DNA of 6,744 bases from Bacteroidota bacterium. Lineage in GTDB: Bacteria > Bacteroidota > Bacteroidia > J057. Both the position numbers and the translations under genes were made by a program. Shown here in pieces: positions 6,304 to 6,744 of the stretch (the first letter of the stretch is position 1; each line of letters opens with the position of its first letter). Where the stretch lies: assembly GCA_004292985.1 (NCBI GenBank), contig RDXT01000657.1:1-6744 (forward strand), read 5' to 3'. The notes under the pieces were generated by a model. The model was not told where the DNA came from. It was given only the letters and a program-made list of their open reading frames with translations, and made no database searches.

Positions 6304-6744
6304 TTATTTTGGTGTATCAACGTTTTCAGAACGGACATAGCGGACAGCGCCCATGCCCAACATTCCTGCAAGCAAAAACTCCACTGCAAATAACAGTGTT
6401 GCGCCCAACAAATGCAAAGGCTGAGCAAAAGCAGGCACCTGCAAATGATGCATCGTAAGTCCGAGTGCGACCTCCGCTCCCAGCAGCAGCAGCGCCCCGA
6501 TCATACAGCGGGCTATGCGTTTGTTATCTGCCAGCGCAGGCTGAAGCCGGAAAGCCAGCCACACCAGCAGCAGTGCCAGCACATAATAAAACAGGCTGTG
6601 GGTCTTGTATATGCCGCTCAGCAGGTCTATCCACTGGCTGCGGTCGGTCGTTTGCAGCGCTATCGCATCTATCTGCTCCCGGACTTTGGTACCCATAAAC
6701 ACCTGGAGCAGCGTCAGAATGGTCAGTATCCAGGCATGAAGGCT
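6304..6744 (-). CDS. ctaA: Heme A synthase (COX15/CtaA), C-terminal part, 5' end outside window
   Basis: The frame is open from the right edge to the stop at 6304 and gives 146 residues, about the C-terminal 40% of the enzyme. It opens with a membrane helix ending LLQVFMGTKVREQID, the family's Q-V-x-x-G-x-x-VRE-type segment. Two expected heme-ligand histidines are visible, in IYKTHS (visible residue 49) and in AQPLHLLGA (visible residue 111). The enzyme oxidises the C8 methyl of heme O to the formyl group of heme A. A GTG at 6702 could be read as a start but is only the valine inside the conserved segment. The reading frame continues in coding form upstream of it. It lies 14 bases before ctaB; the oxidase subunit I/II genes are probably further upstream. 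Confidence 0.93.
   Translation of the reverse strand, partial: SLHAWILTILTLLQVFMGTKVREQIDAIALQTTDRSQWIDLLSGIYKTHSLFYYVLALLLVWLAFRLQPALADNKRIARCMIGALLLLGAEVALGLTMHHLQVPAFAQPLHLLGATLLFAVEFLLAGMLGMGAVRYVRSENVDTPK

Noticed and set aside
5714..6458. Long plus-strand frames opposite ctaB and ctaA
   Set aside because: They are basic, low-quality sequences antisense to well-recognised membrane proteins and overlap each other in two frames.
6304..6702. A complete 132-residue gene starting with GTG at 6702
   Set aside because: Fourteen more codons to the window edge continue the COX15 helix in frame, so this is the tail of ctaA, not a short gene.

Overview
The window reads as chromosome of a Bacteroidota (Bacteroidetes) bacterium. 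The reasons are the gene order of an aa3/caa3-type cytochrome oxidase cluster, a TAnnTTTG-type promoter, the lack of clear Shine-Dalgarno sequences and the family of the surface protein at the left end. The base composition is near 50-55% GC, which would suit a Saprospirales-like lineage better than a low-GC flavobacterium, but that placement is inference. Every gene supported here lies on the minus strand, so transcription runs from base 6744 towards base 1.

Right to left, bases 6744-1853 hold the accessory and assembly half of a heme-copper oxidase operon. It contains the 3' part of ctaA (heme A synthase), ctaB (heme O synthase), a short subunit III, a longer subunit III with an extra loop, a CyoD-like subunit IV, a SCO1/SenC-like thioredoxin-fold protein, a DUF420 (CtaM/YozB-like) membrane protein, and an 87-residue exported membrane protein with a CSQC motif. 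Gaps are 2-31 bases, except for 112 bases between the two subunit III genes, where a good Bacteroidota-type promoter is visible. Catalytic subunits I and II are not in the window; in related genomes they usually lie upstream of ctaA, beyond the right edge.

Together these genes would make heme A (ctaB then ctaA), supply the small membrane subunits (III, III, IV) and help mature the metal centres (SCO-like, DUF420, possibly the CSQC protein). The SCO-like protein has lost the CxxxCP copper-binding motif that defines SCO function but keeps the distal histidine. It sits two genes from the small CSQC protein. This is the most interesting point in the window.

Bases 1722-1 hold the first 574 codons of a secreted repeat protein on the same strand, 130 bases after the last oxidase gene. 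It is built of about 48-residue beta-propeller-like (delta-60/DUF5122-type) blades in a four-blade module that recurs every 193 residues. It runs off the left edge and looks functionally unrelated to the oxidase genes. No RNA genes, mobile elements, CRISPR arrays or convincing terminators were seen.
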